Origin: Xanthomonas rydalmerensis
GTDB taxonomy: Bacteria; Pseudomonadota; Gammaproteobacteria; Xanthomonadales; Xanthomonadaceae
Reading direction: 5' to 3'
Assembly (NCBI RefSeq): GCF_033170385.1
Contig: NZ_CP126170.1
Span: 2,938,001 to 3,002,000, forward strand
DNA length: 64,000 nucleotides
This document shows, one piece after another, positions 40,212 through 50,242 of the stretch. The position numbers and the translations under genes are program-made. Each line of letters begins with the position of its first letter. Position 1 is the first letter of the stretch. The notes beneath the pieces were generated by a model that saw only the letters and a list, made by a program, of their open reading frames with translations, did no database searches and was not told where the DNA came from.

Positions 40212-40502
40212 GCCTGCGCGAAACGGAGAGGCGTCATCTGCCGCATCGCGATCGCGTCTGGACGACGCGATCGCTGCTGGCGCGCGACATGGTCGGTGCG
40301 CGATCGCGCTGCCCGCGTTCCGATGCAGCGCTCGCGGCGTGGATCAACCCAGCCCGGATGTCTGCGCAATGCGATGGCGGCGGCCAAACTGGCGCCGTGC
40401 GTGTTGGCCATTGCGCTGCTGGCGGCCGCATGAAGCGAGGCGGAATTGCGCGATGGCTTAGCGGGGTGTGGCGCGTCTGCCACGCAGTGCAGCCGCCCAA
40501 AC
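40212..40502. other. Intergenic stretch after the pepsin-like gene
   Basis: No gene is supported in these bases. The short frames seen are GC-rich shadows. It ends at the tRNA-Gly terminator. Confidence 0.5.
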
Positions 40503-40530
40503 GAAAACAGGACCCGAAGGTCCTGTTTTC
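40503..40530 (-). terminator. Terminator of the pgsA-proximal tRNA-Gly
   Basis: A perfect 12-base-pair stem (40503-40514 with 40519-40530) with CGAA loop (TTCG on the minus strand) ends in TTTTC. It has the same design as the terminator behind the distal tRNA-Gly but a different stem sequence. Confidence 0.88.
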
Positions 40531-40536
40531 ATGATC

Positions 40537-40612
<76 letters not shown>

Positions 40613-40648
40613 TTGAGGCCGCGAATTCTACCGGGTACGCGCAGGCTG

Positions 40649-41284
40649 TCAACCATTGCCTTCGATTTTTTTCGCGTTCTTTTCCGCCATCGCCGCACGC
40701 TCGTCGTCGCGCAGGCTCGGCCAGGCCGCATGCAGATACTGGATGCCCGACAACAGGGTCAGGATCGACGCGATCGCCAGGGTCCAGTCGCCGACGTGGA
40801 AGATGAACAAGCCCATCCACACGCTCTCCGGCGGGGAGCCGTCGGGCATCACCGAGTACAGCAGGCACAGCAGCGCCACCATCTGCGCGGTGGTCTTGAT
40901 CTTGCCGATCATCGCCACCCGCACCTTGGCGCGCTGGCCGATCTCGGCCATCCATTCGCGCAGCGCCGACACCGCGATCTCGCGGCCGACGATCACCGCC
41001 GCCCAGAACGCCATCCACGGCGTCGGATGGCCCTGCACGATCAGGAACAGCGCCACCGCCACCATCAGCTTGTCGGCCACCGGGTCCAGGAACGCGCCGA
41101 ACGCGGAGTACTGGTGGTAGCGCCGCGCCACCCAGCCGTCCAGCCAGTCGGTGAACGCGGCCAGGCCGAAGATCGCCGCCGAGGCGAAGTTGGTCCAGGT
41201 GTACGGCAGATAGAACACCAGCACCAGCACGGGGATCATCAGGATCCGCAGCAGCGTGAGCCAGGTGGGGATGGTCAACTTCAT
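40649..41284 (-). CDS. pgsA: CDP-diacylglycerol-glycerol-3-phosphate 3-phosphatidyltransferase
   Basis: A 211-residue inner-membrane enzyme that makes phosphatidylglycerol phosphate, the committed step to phosphatidylglycerol and cardiolipin. The CDP-alcohol phosphotransferase motif is complete: DGWVARRYHQYSAFGAFLDPVADK with the four metal-binding Asp residues. There are five or six predicted helices. It lies nine bases downstream of uvrC on the same strand, and tRNA-Gly follows, the conserved gammaproteobacterial order. The C-terminus beyond residue 195 is polar (ERAAMAEKNAKKIEGNG). Confidence 0.96.
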   Translation of the reverse strand: MKLTIPTWLTLLRILMIPVLVLVFYLPYTWTNFASAAIFGLAAFTDWLDGWVARRYHQYSAFGAFLDPVADKLMVAVALFLIVQGHPTPWMAFWAAVIVGREIAVSALREWMAEIGQRAKVRVAMIGKIKTTAQMVALLCLLYSVMPDGSPPESVWMGLFIFHVGDWTLAIASILTLLSGIQYLHAAWPSLRDDERAAMAEKNAKKIEGNG

Positions 41285-41293
41285 TGCGCTGCT

Positions 41294-43153
41294 CTACTCG
41301 CCTGCCGGATCGGGCACCGGCAGTCCGTGCAGGTTAGCGTAGATTCGTGCGGCCAGTGCGTCATTGATGCCCTCCACTCGCGCGATCTCGGCCTCGCCGG
41401 CGGCCTTGAGCCCGGCCAGCCCGCCGAAATGCTTGAGCAGGCTGGCGCGGCGCCGCGGGCCGATGCCGGGGATGTCCTCCAGCTTGCTGGTCATGCGCGC
41501 CTTCTGGCGGCGCCCGCGGTGGCCGGTGATGGCGAAGCGGTGCGCCTCGTCGCGCACCTGCTGGATGAACTGCAGCGCCGGCGACGCCGCACCCGGTCGC
41601 AGTTCGCGCCCGTCCGGCATCACCAGGGTCTCGTGGCCGGCGCGGCGCTCGGCGCCCTTGGCCACGCCGATCAGCAGCACCCCGTCCACGCCCAGGTCGG
41701 CCAGCGCGCCATTGGCCTGCGCCAACTGGCCGGCACCGCCGTCGATCAGCAGCACGTCCGGCAGGATCGCATCGCCCTTGCCCTCGCCTTCGGCGGCACG
41801 GCGGAAGCGGCGCTCGATCGCCTGGCGCATCGCCGCGTAGTCGTCGCCCGGCTCGATGCCGCTGATGTTGTAGCGCCGGTACTGGCTGCGCACCGGGCCG
41901 CTGGCGTCGAACACCACGCACGAGGCCACCGTGGCCTCGCCCATGGTGTGGCTGATGTCGAAGCACTCCACCCGCTTGACCGGCTCGGCCAGGCCGAGCA
42001 TCTCGCGCAGCGCCTCGCTGCGCGCGTGCTGGGCATTGCGGCTGGTCAGTTCGGTGACCAGGGTGGCCTGGGCGTTGCGGCTGGCCAGCTCCAGGTACCC
42101 GGCGCGCTCGCCGCGCACGCTCCACTTCAGCTGCACCTTGCGCTCGGCGGCCGAACTCAGCGCCGCCTCGATCAGCTCGGCGTCGGGAATCTCGCGGTCC
42201 AGCAGCACCTCGCGCGGCGGCGCGTGCTCGACGTAATACTGCGACACGAACGCGCCCAGCACCTCGGCGGCACTGTCCTCGCCGTTGGTCTTGGGGAAGA
42301 ACGCACGGGTGCCGAGGTTGCGGCCGTCGCGGAACGCCAGCAGCAGCACGCAGGCGTTGGCGCCCTGGGTGGCGCAGGCCAGCACGTCCAGGTCGGCGGC
42401 GCGGCCGTCCACGTACTGCCGGCTCTGCATGCTGCGCAGCGAGCCGAGCAGGTCGCGCAGGCGTGCGGCGCGCTCGAACTCCAGGCGCTCGCTGGCGTCC
42501 TGCATGGCCTGCACCAGCTCCTCGCCGAGCTGGTCGCTGCGCCCTTCCAGGAACAGCGTGGAGCGACGCACCGCCTCGGCGTACTCGTCGGCCGCCACCA
42601 GCGCCACGCACGGCGCGCTGCAGCGGCCGATCTGGTACTGCAGGCACGGCCGCGAACGGTTGCGGAACACGCTGTCCTCGCAGCTGCGCAGCTTGAACAG
42701 CTTGTGCATCAGGTTCAGCGTCTCGCGCACCGCGGTGACGCCGGGATACGGACCGAAATAGCGACCGGGCACTGCGCGCGGGCCGCGATGCAGGGTGATC
42801 CGCGGCCACTCCTCGCGGGTCAGCAGCACATAGGGATAGCTCTTGTCGTCGCGCAGCGACACGTTGTAGCGCGGCGACAGCGACTTGATCAGCTGGTTTT
42901 CCAGCAGCAGCGCCTCGCCCTCGCTGCGGGTGACGGTGACATCCATGCGCGCCACCTGCGCCAGCATGGCCATGGTCCGCGCGTTCTTCGGCGAGCCGCT
43001 GAAATAGCTGGACACGCGCTTGCGCAGCGCGCCGGCCTTGCCGACGTAGAGCAAGGTATCGTCCGCGGCGTACATGCGGTAGACGCCGGGCGCGGTACTG
43101 AGGTTGGCGGCAAAGGCCTTGCCGTCGAACGGGGGCAATTCGGGGGTGCTCAT
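41294..43153 (-). CDS. uvrC: Excinuclease ABC subunit C
   Basis: A 619-residue nucleotide excision repair nuclease that makes both incisions around DNA damage marked by UvrAB. The N-terminal GIY-YIG domain (GVYRMYAADDTLLYVGKAGALRKR) performs the 3' cut, and a UVR motif lies near residue 210 (LVQAMQDASERLEFERAARLRDLL). The RNase-H-like domain for the 5' cut has CFDISHTMGE and LLIDGGAGQL, and a C-terminal helix-hairpin-helix pair begins IPGIGPRRRASLLKHFGG. Length and domains are those of the standard enzyme. The start overlaps the stop of the upstream NHL gene. Confidence 0.97.
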   Translation of the reverse strand: MSTPELPPFDGKAFAANLSTAPGVYRMYAADDTLLYVGKAGALRKRVSSYFSGSPKNARTMAMLAQVARMDVTVTRSEGEALLLENQLIKSLSPRYNVSLRDDKSYPYVLLTREEWPRITLHRGPRAVPGRYFGPYPGVTAVRETLNLMHKLFKLRSCEDSVFRNRSRPCLQYQIGRCSAPCVALVAADEYAEAVRRSTLFLEGRSDQLGEELVQAMQDASERLEFERAARLRDLLGSLRSMQSRQYVDGRAADLDVLACATQGANACVLLLAFRDGRNLGTRAFFPKTNGEDSAAEVLGAFVSQYYVEHAPPREVLLDREIPDAELIEAALSSAAERKVQLKWSVRGERAGYLELASRNAQATLVTELTSRNAQHARSEALREMLGLAEPVKRVECFDISHTMGEATVASCVVFDASGPVRSQYRRYNISGIEPGDDYAAMRQAIERRFRRAAEGEGKGDAILPDVLLIDGGAGQLAQANGALADLGVDGVLLIGVAKGAERRAGHETLVMPDGRELRPGAASPALQFIQQVRDEAHRFAITGHRGRRQKARMTSKLEDIPGIGPRRRASLLKHFGGLAGLKAAGEAEIARVEGINDALAARIYANLHGLPVPDPAGE

Positions 43154-44571
43154 TCGCCGATCGCGACGTCGTGCAGTTCGCCGCTGGCGATGTCGTAGCG
43201 CAGCACCGCATGCGCGTCGGTCTCGGCGATCCACACCGTGCCGGCGCTCACCGCCAGCCCGCCCGGGCCGTGCAGGCGCCGCGGCAAGGCCGCGGTGGAC
43301 AGTTCGCCGCCGCCCAGGCGCAGGCTGCGCAGGCTGCCGTTGCCGCTGTCGGCGATCCACAGCAACGGCGCGTCCGGGCTCAGCGCGATCGCCTGCGGGA
43401 ACTGCAGGCGGGCGCGGCTGCGTGGTCCGTCCTCGTTGCCGAAATCCCACGGCCCCTGGCCGCCGAGCAAGGTCTGCACCAGATCGCCGCGCAACTGCAT
43501 CGAGCGCACCGCCGAACCCAGCGCATCGCACACGTACAGCACCTGCTGCACCGCGGCCAGGCTGCACGGCTGCGCGAACGCGGCCAGATGCCCGCTGCCG
43601 TCGCGCAGTTCCAGCGCGCCCGCGCCAGCCCGCCAGCGCAGGCTGCGGCTGCCCAGGTCGTAGCTCCAGATGCGGTTGTCGCCGGCCATCGCCAGGTGCA
43701 CCTGGTTGTCGGCGATCACCAGACCCTGCGGATGATTCAGTGGTGCCAGCAGCGGTTGCTCCACCGGGCCTTCCACCGGCTCGCCGGCGCGGCCGTTGCC
43801 GCACAGCGTGTCGACCTGACCGGTGAGCAGGTTGATCCGGCGCAGCGCGTGGTTGCCCGTGTCGGCCACGTACAGCACGCCGCGCTCCAGGGCCAGCCCG
43901 CGTGGGCGGTGGAACGCCGCCTCGCCGATCGCGCCGTCGATGAAGTCGGCGGTGCCGATGCCGAACTGGCGCAATACGCGGCCGCTGGTGCTGCATTCGA
44001 GGATGCGGTGATGGCCGCTGTCGGCGATGTACAGGCGGTCCTCGGCCACGGCCAGCCCAGTCGGGAAGCGCAGCGGCAGGCGCGGTTCCGGCTGGGTCTC
44101 GCGCGCGTCGCGCAGGTCCTCGTCCAGCGGCAGCGGCTGCCCGGCGCACAACGCGTGCAGCGCCTTGTCCAGTTCGGCGCCGCCGATCCCGACCAGGCGC
44201 TCGCGCTCGACCCCGCCGGCATCGATCAGGACCAGGGTCGGCCAGGCCTGGATGTCGAAGCGCTGCCAGGCGGCCCAATCGGCATCGAGCAGGATCGGCG
44301 CGGACACGCCCTGGCTGCGCAACAGCTTCAATGCCCGTTGCGGCTCGCGCTCGCTGTCGAAGCGCGGCACCTGTACCACGATCAGCTGCAGCCTCCCGGG
44401 ATTGCGCGCCTGCCACTGGCCGAGTTCGGCCAGGCGCTGCGCGCACCACACCGAGGCGGCGTTGACGAAGGCCAGCACCAGCGCCCGCCCCTGCAGGTCG
44501 CGCAGGCGGAGCGGCGCCGCGTTGAGCCAGGCGCCGGACGCGGGAAGTTCCAGGGCGGCGATGGAATTCAT
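43150..44571 (-). CDS. Thioredoxin-like/NHL-repeat protein (NHLRC2-like)
   Basis: A 473-residue protein with an N-terminal thioredoxin-like fold (residues about 20-140: ALVLAFVNAASVWCAQRLAEL, later QAWPTLVLIDAGG) joined to a six-bladed NHL propeller (repeats LYIADSGHHRILE, LYVADTGNHALRR, LWIADSGNGSLRS). The redox motif is reduced to a single Cys (VWCAQR instead of CxxC), so disulfide chemistry of the usual type is unlikely. The arrangement is that of NHLRC2-type proteins. No signal peptide is seen. It is translationally coupled to uvrC below and to a low-molecular-weight phosphatase above by four-base overlaps. Confidence 0.88.
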   Translation of the reverse strand: MNSIAALELPASGAWLNAAPLRLRDLQGRALVLAFVNAASVWCAQRLAELGQWQARNPGRLQLIVVQVPRFDSEREPQRALKLLRSQGVSAPILLDADWAAWQRFDIQAWPTLVLIDAGGVERERLVGIGGAELDKALHALCAGQPLPLDEDLRDARETQPEPRLPLRFPTGLAVAEDRLYIADSGHHRILECSTSGRVLRQFGIGTADFIDGAIGEAAFHRPRGLALERGVLYVADTGNHALRRINLLTGQVDTLCGNGRAGEPVEGPVEQPLLAPLNHPQGLVIADNQVHLAMAGDNRIWSYDLGSRSLRWRAGAGALELRDGSGHLAAFAQPCSLAAVQQVLYVCDALGSAVRSMQLRGDLVQTLLGGQGPWDFGNEDGPRSRARLQFPQAIALSPDAPLLWIADSGNGSLRSLRLGGGELSTAALPRRLHGPGGLAVSAGTVWIAETDAHAVLRYDIASGELHDVAIGE

Positions 44572-45056
44572 CGGCCGATTATGCCGGAGCCGAGGTCGAC
44601 GGACAGTCGTGCCACGCTGCCGGCGGCGGCTTCGTCTACCAGTTTCCAGACCTGCTCGAACTGCGCGCTGCCGCCGGTGTACGGATCCGGGATCTCGCTG
44701 CGGCTGTGCACCCCGGCCCACGGCAGCCACAGCGCCACGCGCTCCCGCGCCGCCGCCGGGGCGCGCTGAAGCACGTCGCGCAGATTGGCCGCATCGGCGC
44801 ACAGGATCCAGTCGAAGTCGGCAAAGTCGCGATCGCGCAGTTGCCGCGCGCGCAGGCCGGCGATGTCCACGTCATGCGCGGCCGCGCAGGCGACCGCGCG
44901 CCGGTCCGGCGGCTCGCCGCGGTGCCAGTCGCCGGTGCCGGCCGAGTCGACCTCCACCCGCCCGGCGAGCGGCGAGCGCTGCAGGTGGTGGCGCAACGCG
45001 CCCTCGGCCATCGGCGAACGGCAAATGTTGCCCAGGCACACCAGCAGCAGCTTCAT
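44568..45056 (-). CDS. Low-molecular-weight protein tyrosine phosphatase
   Basis: A 162-residue phosphatase with the active-site loop [10 protein letters not shown] (nucleophile Cys7, Arg13) and the general acid in [10 protein letters not shown]. Bacterial members dephosphorylate tyrosine kinases that control polysaccharide export or phosphoarginine. Here it is coupled to kdsB upstream and to the NHL gene downstream by ATGA overlaps, not to an exopolysaccharide operon, so it may be a housekeeping YfkJ-like enzyme. Confidence 0.94.
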   Translation of the reverse strand: MKLLLVCLGNICRSPMAEGALRHHLQRSPLAGRVEVDSAGTGDWHRGEPPDRRAVACAAAHDVDIAGLRARQLRDRDFADFDWILCADAANLRDVLQRAPAAARERVALWLPWAGVHSRSEIPDPYTGGSAQFEQVWKLVDEAAAGSVARLSVDLGSGIIGR

Positions 45057-45832
45057 GCCTGCCCCTGCAGGTAGGCCTCGGCGCGCGCCAGGTCCTCGGG
45101 CGTGTCCACACCGGGCGGGAATGGTGCCGGCGACAGCGCCACCGCGATGCGGAAGCCGGCTTCCAGCACCCGCAGTTGCTCCAGCGACTCGATCCGCTCC
45201 AGCGTGCCCGGCGGCATCGCCGCGAACCGGCGCAGGAAGCCGGCGCGATAGGCGTAGATGCCGATATGCCGCAGCCACGGGCCGGGCAGCGGCAACTGCG
45301 CCTGCGAGGCGGCAAAGGCGTCGCGGTGCCACGGGATCGGCGCGCGGCTGAAGTACAGCGCATCGCCAGTCGCGCTGCGCACCAGCTTGACCACGTTGGG
45401 ATCGAACAGGTGCTCGGCCGCGTCCACCGGCGTGCCCAGCGTTGCCATCTCGGCGCCGCTGTCGGCCAGGGTCCGGGCCACCGCGACGATGCCGGCGACC
45501 GGCGCGAACGGTTCGTCGCCCTGCAGGTTGACCACCAAAGTCGCATCGTCCCAGCCGGCGATGTCGGCGCACTCGGCCAGGCGGTCGGTGCCGGAGGCGT
45601 GGTCGGCCGACGTATTCGCCACGTGCACGCCGTCCAGGTCGGCCACCGCGGCGGCGATGCGCGCATCGTCGGCGGCCACCCACACCTGCGTGGCACCGGC
45701 GGCGAGCGCACGCCGCGCCACGTGGCGGATCAACGGCTCGCCGCCGAGCGCGCGCAAGGGCTTGCCCGGCAGCCGCGATGCGGCATAGCGGGCCGGAATG
45801 GCGACGACGAACGGCGGCGCGGCGGCGCTCAT
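45053..45832 (-). CDS. kdsB: 3-deoxy-manno-octulosonate cytidylyltransferase
   Basis: A 259-residue cytoplasmic enzyme that activates KDO as CMP-KDO for lipopolysaccharide core synthesis. The nucleotide-binding start [21 protein letters not shown] is intact, as are QGDEPF and the metal-site end [12 protein letters not shown]. The start is the ATG at 45832; an in-frame extension upstream is Arg-rich and unlikely. It begins an operon that runs through the phosphatase, NHL protein, uvrC and pgsA by overlapping starts. Confidence 0.96.
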   Translation of the reverse strand: MSAAAPPFVVAIPARYAASRLPGKPLRALGGEPLIRHVARRALAAGATQVWVAADDARIAAAVADLDGVHVANTSADHASGTDRLAECADIAGWDDATLVVNLQGDEPFAPVAGIVAVARTLADSGAEMATLGTPVDAAEHLFDPNVVKLVRSATGDALYFSRAPIPWHRDAFAASQAQLPLPGPWLRHIGIYAYRAGFLRRFAAMPPGTLERIESLEQLRVLEAGFRIAVALSPAPFPPGVDTPEDLARAEAYLQGQA

Positions 45833-46331
45833 GCGCGGGCGGCGCCGGCAGCGGCGCGCGGGCGCCGGGGATATCGCGAGAAGACGGTCATCGAAAGCTC
45901 TCCGCATGGCTGGCCGGAAACGGCCGGGTGGGCGCCGGACAGCGGCCCGGTGGTGGCCGCGCGCAGCAACGGCCCGAAGGGCCATTGTATCGACCGGGCC
46001 GGCATCGCCGGTGAGCGGGTCGTGGCGACGACCGGCGACCGCACCGGCGCCCTGCCCCGCGGTGCGGAAAGCCTCGGCATGTTGGGTCGTGCACTCACTT
46101 CACGCGCATGCCGCACACCGTGTTGGCGCCTATCTGTGGCAAAGAAGCGCGAGGACGTGGGCGCCATGCCTAGCGAGACTCTGCGTTTGCACAACGCTGC
46201 GCCCTTTGGCTGGCTGGCGGATGCGCAACGAACGCCTCTCGCGGTTGGACACGGCCAAGGCCGCGCTGCGCCACCCACGTCGGTGGCGTACCCGCAGACC
46301 ACAGCGCCGCGCGCGGGGATGGGCAGACGTC
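45833..46331. other. Long intergenic gap between lpxK and kdsB
   Basis: About 500 bases hold no credible reading frame on either strand. In Escherichia coli this position is filled by ycaQ and the Trm112-like ycaR; no Trm112 zinc motif is seen here. The promoter of the kdsB operon should lie at the left side of this gap. Confidence 0.5.
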
Positions 46332-47366
46332 CTAGTCGCCTGTCCCGCCCGCGCGGCCACGCAGCTTGTCCAGCCGGTCGAGCAGGCCGATCCAGAACGC
46401 CGCCGGCAGTTCGGCGGCCAGCGGCACGCTGAAGCACCAATCGTTGACGAAGGCGGCGCATTTGACCGCGTCCTTCTCGGTCATCAGCACCGGCAGTTCG
46501 CTGCCGAAGGCCAGGTCCGTGGCGCGGTACTGGTGGTGATCGGGAAAGGCATGCGGCACCACGCCGATGCCCTGCGCGCGCAGCATGTCGAAGAAGCGCT
46601 GCGGATGGGCGATGCCGGCGACGGCGTGCACGCGTTGGCCGGCGAAGCTGCGCAGCGGCCGCGCACGGCCGCCGCGCAGCGGCTGCGCGCTGTCGATGCG
46701 CAGGCGCATCGCCCATTCGCCGAAGCCCGCTTCGAGCTCGCCGCTGTCGCTGGCCTGGCCCAGGTTGATGACGCGGAAATCGCATTCGTTGCCGCGGGCG
46801 ACCGGTTCGCGCAGCGGCCCGGCCGGCAGCAGGCGGCCGTTGCCGTAGCGGCGCTGGCCATCCACCACCTCGATCTCGATGTCGCGCTGCAGGCGGTAGT
46901 GCTGCAGGCCGTCGTCGCAGACCACGATGTCGCAGCCGGCCTGCAGCAACGCCCGCGCCGCGGCGACGCGGTCGCGGTCCACCCGCACCGGCACCCCGGT
47001 CTTGCGTGCGATCAGCACCGGCTCGTCGCCGCCCTGCTCGGCCGAGGTACCCGGCTCGATCCAGCGCGGCTCCTGCGGCTGGCTGCGGCCGTAGCCGCGG
47101 CTGGCCACGCCCGGGCTCCAGCCGGCGTCGCGCAGGCGCTGCACCAGGGCGATGGTCAGCGGCGTCTTGCCGGTGCCGCCGGCGGTGAGATTGCCCACCA
47201 CCACCACCGGTGCAGCGATGCTGTGGCGCTTGCGCCAGCCGCGCCGGTACAGCGCGCGGCGCAGCGCGATCGCCGCCGCGTACAGCGGGGTCAGCAACCG
47301 CGCGTGCAGCGGCGGCGCGCCCTTGCCGTACCAGTAGGCCGGTGTGTGTGGCCCGCGCTCGCTCAT
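46332..47366 (-). CDS. lpxK: Tetraacyldisaccharide 4'-kinase
   Basis: A 344-residue inner-membrane-associated kinase that phosphorylates the lipid A precursor. An N-terminal hydrophobic helix ([17 protein letters not shown]) anchors it; the P-loop is [25 protein letters not shown] is the conserved catalytic/metal segment, and TEKDAVKC is the conserved late motif. The ATG overlaps the msbA stop by four bases, the usual msbA-lpxK order. Confidence 0.96.
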   Translation of the reverse strand: MSERGPHTPAYWYGKGAPPLHARLLTPLYAAAIALRRALYRRGWRKRHSIAAPVVVVGNLTAGGTGKTPLTIALVQRLRDAGWSPGVASRGYGRSQPQEPRWIEPGTSAEQGGDEPVLIARKTGVPVRVDRDRVAAARALLQAGCDIVVCDDGLQHYRLQRDIEIEVVDGQRRYGNGRLLPAGPLREPVARGNECDFRVINLGQASDSGELEAGFGEWAMRLRIDSAQPLRGGRARPLRSFAGQRVHAVAGIAHPQRFFDMLRAQGIGVVPHAFPDHHQYRATDLAFGSELPVLMTEKDAVKCAAFVNDWCFSVPLAAELPAAFWIGLLDRLDKLRGRAGGTGD

Positions 47367-49135
47367 CCGTACTGCCTTTCGCGGAATTGCATGCTGTGCA
47401 GGTGCGCGTAGACCCCGCCAAGCGCCAGCAACTCGTGGTGGGTGCCGCGCTCGACGATGCGGCCATGGTCCATCACCAGCACCTGGTCGGCGTGCTCGAT
47501 GGTCGACAGCCGGTGCGCGATGACCAGCGTGGTGCGGTCGGGCATCAGCCGGTGCAAGGCGTCCTGCACCAGCCGCTCGGATTCGTTGTCCAGCGCCGCG
47601 GTGGCCTCGTCGAGGATCAGGATCGGCGCATCCTTGAGCATCGCCCGCGCGATCGCCAGGCGCTGCCGCTGGCCGCCGGACAGACGCCCGCCCTTGGCCC
47701 CGACCTGCGCCTGCAGGCCCTCCGGCAGGTGGTCGACGAACTCCATGGCATTGGCGTCGGCGACCGCCTGGCGCAGCTGCGCCGGGCCAGCCTCGCGCAT
47801 CTCGCCGTAGGCGACGTTGTCGGCGATGCTGCCGTCGAACAGCATCACCTGCTGGCCGACCAGGGCGATTTGCCGGCGCAGATCCTCTAGCCGATAGTCC
47901 TGCAGCGGATGGCCGTCGAGCAGGATCTGCCCGGACTGCGGGTCGTAGAAACGCGGGATCAGCTTGACCAGGCTCGACTTGCCGCTGCCGGAGCGGCCGA
48001 CGATGGCGGTGACGGTGCCGGGTTCGGCGACGAAGCTGACCTCGGCCAGCGCCGGCCGCGCCTGCCCCGGATAGGCGGCGGTGACCTCACGGAATTCGAT
48101 CCGTCCCTGCGCGCGCTCGATGTGGCGGGTGCCGCTGTCCTGTTCCTCGGGCGCGTCCAGCACCACGAACAGCCGCTGCGCCGAGGCGACGCCCCGCTGC
48201 AGCATGTTCTGCACGTTGGTGAGGTTCTTCAGCGCCGGGATGATCGCCATCATCGCGGTCATCAGCGAGACGAACTCGCCGGCGGTCAGGCGCCCGGCCA
48301 GCGCTTCGTGGCCGGCGATCAGCAACAGCGCGGCCAGACCGATCGCGCCCAGCAACTGCACCGCGGCCGAGGAAATGCCGCGGGTGGATTCGACCTTCAT
48401 CGCCAGATGCAGGTTGGTGTTGGCCAGTTGCTGGTAGCGCTCCATCTCGCTGGGACGCGCACCGTAGACCTTGACCTCCTGGTTGCCGGACAGCGCCTGC
48501 TCGGCGGCCTGCATCAGTTCGGCGTTGCTTTCCTGGATGCGGTGGCTCACCCGCCGGTAGCGCTTGGCCACGCGGTCCATCACCCACGCCAGCGGCGGCG
48601 CCACCAGCAGGATGGTCACGGTCACGGTCCAGCTGTACCACAGCATCACCGCCAGCGCGCCGACGATCTGCAGGGTCTGCTGCACCATCACCTTCATCGC
48701 GTCGACCGCGGCCTGCGCGACCTGCTCGCTGTCCGAGCCCAGCCGCACCAGCATCGAGGCCACCGGCTCGGCGTCGAAACGGCTGCCCGGCAGGCGCAGG
48801 TACTTGTCCAGCACGTTGACCCGGAAATCGCGGGAGATGCTTCGCGCCGCACGCCCCATCGACATGTCGGTGACATAGCCGGCGATGCCGCGCAGCACGA
48901 ACAGACCCACGATCTGCAGCGGCAGCCACATCGCCACATCGCGGTTGCGCGCGATGAAGGTCTCGTCGGTGATCGGCTTCATCAGCGCCAGGAAACCGGA
49001 GCCGGCCAGCGCCTCCAGCAGCGCGCCGACCGCGGCGATCAGCAGCAGTGCACGGTAGCCGCCGGCATAGGACAACAGGCGGCGATAGGTCCGCCAGGGG
49101 GAATCCTGGACGGGCACGTCGGAGGGTAGATTCAC
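47363..49135 (-). CDS. msbA: Lipid A export ATP-binding/permease protein
   Basis: A 590-residue ABC half-transporter that flips core-lipid A across the inner membrane. Six transmembrane helices fill residues about 25-320. The ATPase domain carries Walker A ([11 protein letters not shown]), the signature [16 protein letters not shown], Walker B ([12 protein letters not shown]) and the switch His ([13 protein letters not shown]). It is coupled to exbD upstream and lpxK downstream by ATGA overlaps, forming exbB-exbD-msbA-lpxK as in other xanthomonads and pseudomonads. Confidence 0.96.
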   Translation of the reverse strand: MNLPSDVPVQDSPWRTYRRLLSYAGGYRALLLIAAVGALLEALAGSGFLALMKPITDETFIARNRDVAMWLPLQIVGLFVLRGIAGYVTDMSMGRAARSISRDFRVNVLDKYLRLPGSRFDAEPVASMLVRLGSDSEQVAQAAVDAMKVMVQQTLQIVGALAVMLWYSWTVTVTILLVAPPLAWVMDRVAKRYRRVSHRIQESNAELMQAAEQALSGNQEVKVYGARPSEMERYQQLANTNLHLAMKVESTRGISSAAVQLLGAIGLAALLLIAGHEALAGRLTAGEFVSLMTAMMAIIPALKNLTNVQNMLQRGVASAQRLFVVLDAPEEQDSGTRHIERAQGRIEFREVTAAYPGQARPALAEVSFVAEPGTVTAIVGRSGSGKSSLVKLIPRFYDPQSGQILLDGHPLQDYRLEDLRRQIALVGQQVMLFDGSIADNVAYGEMREAGPAQLRQAVADANAMEFVDHLPEGLQAQVGAKGGRLSGGQRQRLAIARAMLKDAPILILDEATAALDNESERLVQDALHRLMPDRTTLVIAHRLSTIEHADQVLVMDHGRIVERGTHHELLALGGVYAHLHSMQFRERQYG

Positions 49136-49569
49136 TTGGAGCTTCCGTCCCTGTTGACTTCGGGAGCAGTGGCGATGGCGATGCGGCGGAACCCGAGCTG
49201 GCCCAGCGCATCCTGTGCGGTGACGACCGCCTGGTAGGGCGTGCGCGCGTCGGCGCGCAGCAGCACCGGCTGCTCGCGGTCGTCGCCGGCGACCTGGGCG
49301 ATGCTGCGTTTGACCGACTCCACGTCGGTGCGCAGCACTTCCTGGTCGTTGATGAAGTAATGCCCGTCGGCGTTGATCAGCACGCTCAGCGCGCGCGCCG
49401 GTGGCGGCGCGTTGCGGTCGCTGGCGTTGGGCAGTTGCAGTTGCAGCGTGGAACGCGCATCGAAGGTCGTAGTCACCACGAAGAAGATGATCAGCACCAG
49501 GATGACGTCGATCAACGGCACCAGGTCGATCTGCGGCTCGTCCTGGCCACGGTCGTCGCGTATCCGCAC
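49132..49569 (-). CDS. exbD: ExbD/TolR-family biopolymer transport protein
   Basis: A 145-residue protein read from the GTG at 49569, four bases after the exbB-like stop; an in-frame Arg-rich extension upstream is an artefact. A single membrane helix (IDLVPLIDVILVLIIFFVVT) carries the essential Asp in LIDVILV, followed by a periplasmic domain. It uses proton flow with ExbB to drive TonB or a related system. No tonB is adjacent, so it may serve envelope transport linked to msbA. Confidence 0.92.
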   Translation of the reverse strand: MRIRDDRGQDEPQIDLVPLIDVILVLIIFFVVTTTFDARSTLQLQLPNASDRNAPPPARALSVLINADGHYFINDQEVLRTDVESVKRSIAQVAGDDREQPVLLRADARTPYQAVVTAQDALGQLGFRRIAIATAPEVNRDGSSK

Positions 49570-49573
49570 CGGC

Positions 49574-50242
49574 TCAGCCCTTGGCCGCCGCGGCGCTCGA
49601 CGCGGCGCCGCGCGCCGGTGCGGCCGGCGCAGCGGCACGGCCGTGGCCGTCCAGCGCGTCGGTCAGCGCGGTGGCTTCCTGCTCCATCTCGATCACGTAG
49701 CCGGCGATGCGGCTCTTGAAATGGCGATGGAAGATCAGCGCCGGCACCGCGATGATCATGCCGGTGGCGGTGCACACCAGCGCCTTGCCGATGCCGCCGG
49801 CGAGCTGGTTCACGTCGCCCAGGCCGTGGTCGAGGATGCCCAGGAACATCTGGATCATGCCGACCACGGTGCCGAGCAGGCCCAGCAGCGGCCCGGCCGA
49901 TGCGACCGTGCCCAACGCGTTCAGGTAACGCTCCATGCGGTGCACGACGTGCCGGCCGGTGTCCTCGATGCGCTCGCGCACGATCTCGCGCGGGCGGTTG
50001 CGCACGTCCAGGCCGGCGGCGAGCAGCGCGCCCAGCGGCGAATTGCGCCGCAACGATTCGATGTGGGTGGGGTCGAGCTTGCCGCGCGTGGCCCAGTTGC
50101 GCACTTCCTGGCCGAGTCCCGGTGGCAGCACCTCGCTACGGCGCAGGCTCCAGAACCGCTCCAGGACGATCGCCAGCGCGACCACGCCCAACAGCAGCAA
50201 TGGCACCATCGGCCAGCCACCGGCCTTGACCAGTTCCCACAC
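49574..50242 (-). CDS. exbB: MotA/TolQ/ExbB proton channel protein
   Basis: A 222-residue three-helix protein of the ExbB/TolQ family. Helix 1 is VPLLLLGVVALAIVLERFW; helices 2 and 3 are near VASAGPLLGLLGTVVGMIQMF and LVCTATGMIIAVPALIFH, containing the family signature. The GTG at 50242 is chosen because GGAGGG stands seven bases before it. The last residues are Ala/Pro-rich. The gene starts inside the 3' end of comEC (107-base overlap in another frame). It forms the motor with the downstream exbD. Confidence 0.93.
   Translation of the reverse strand: MWELVKAGGWPMVPLLLLGVVALAIVLERFWSLRRSEVLPPGLGQEVRNWATRGKLDPTHIESLRRNSPLGALLAAGLDVRNRPREIVRERIEDTGRHVVHRMERYLNALGTVASAGPLLGLLGTVVGMIQMFLGILDHGLGDVNQLAGGIGKALVCTATGMIIAVPALIFHRHFKSRIAGYVIEMEQEATALTDALDGHGRAAAPAAPARGAASSAAAAKG

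Noticed and set aside
40613-43198. 861-codon plus-strand frame antisense to pgsA/uvrC
   Set aside because: uvrC and pgsA are unambiguous on the minus strand; this frame is Gln/His/Arg-rich shadow.
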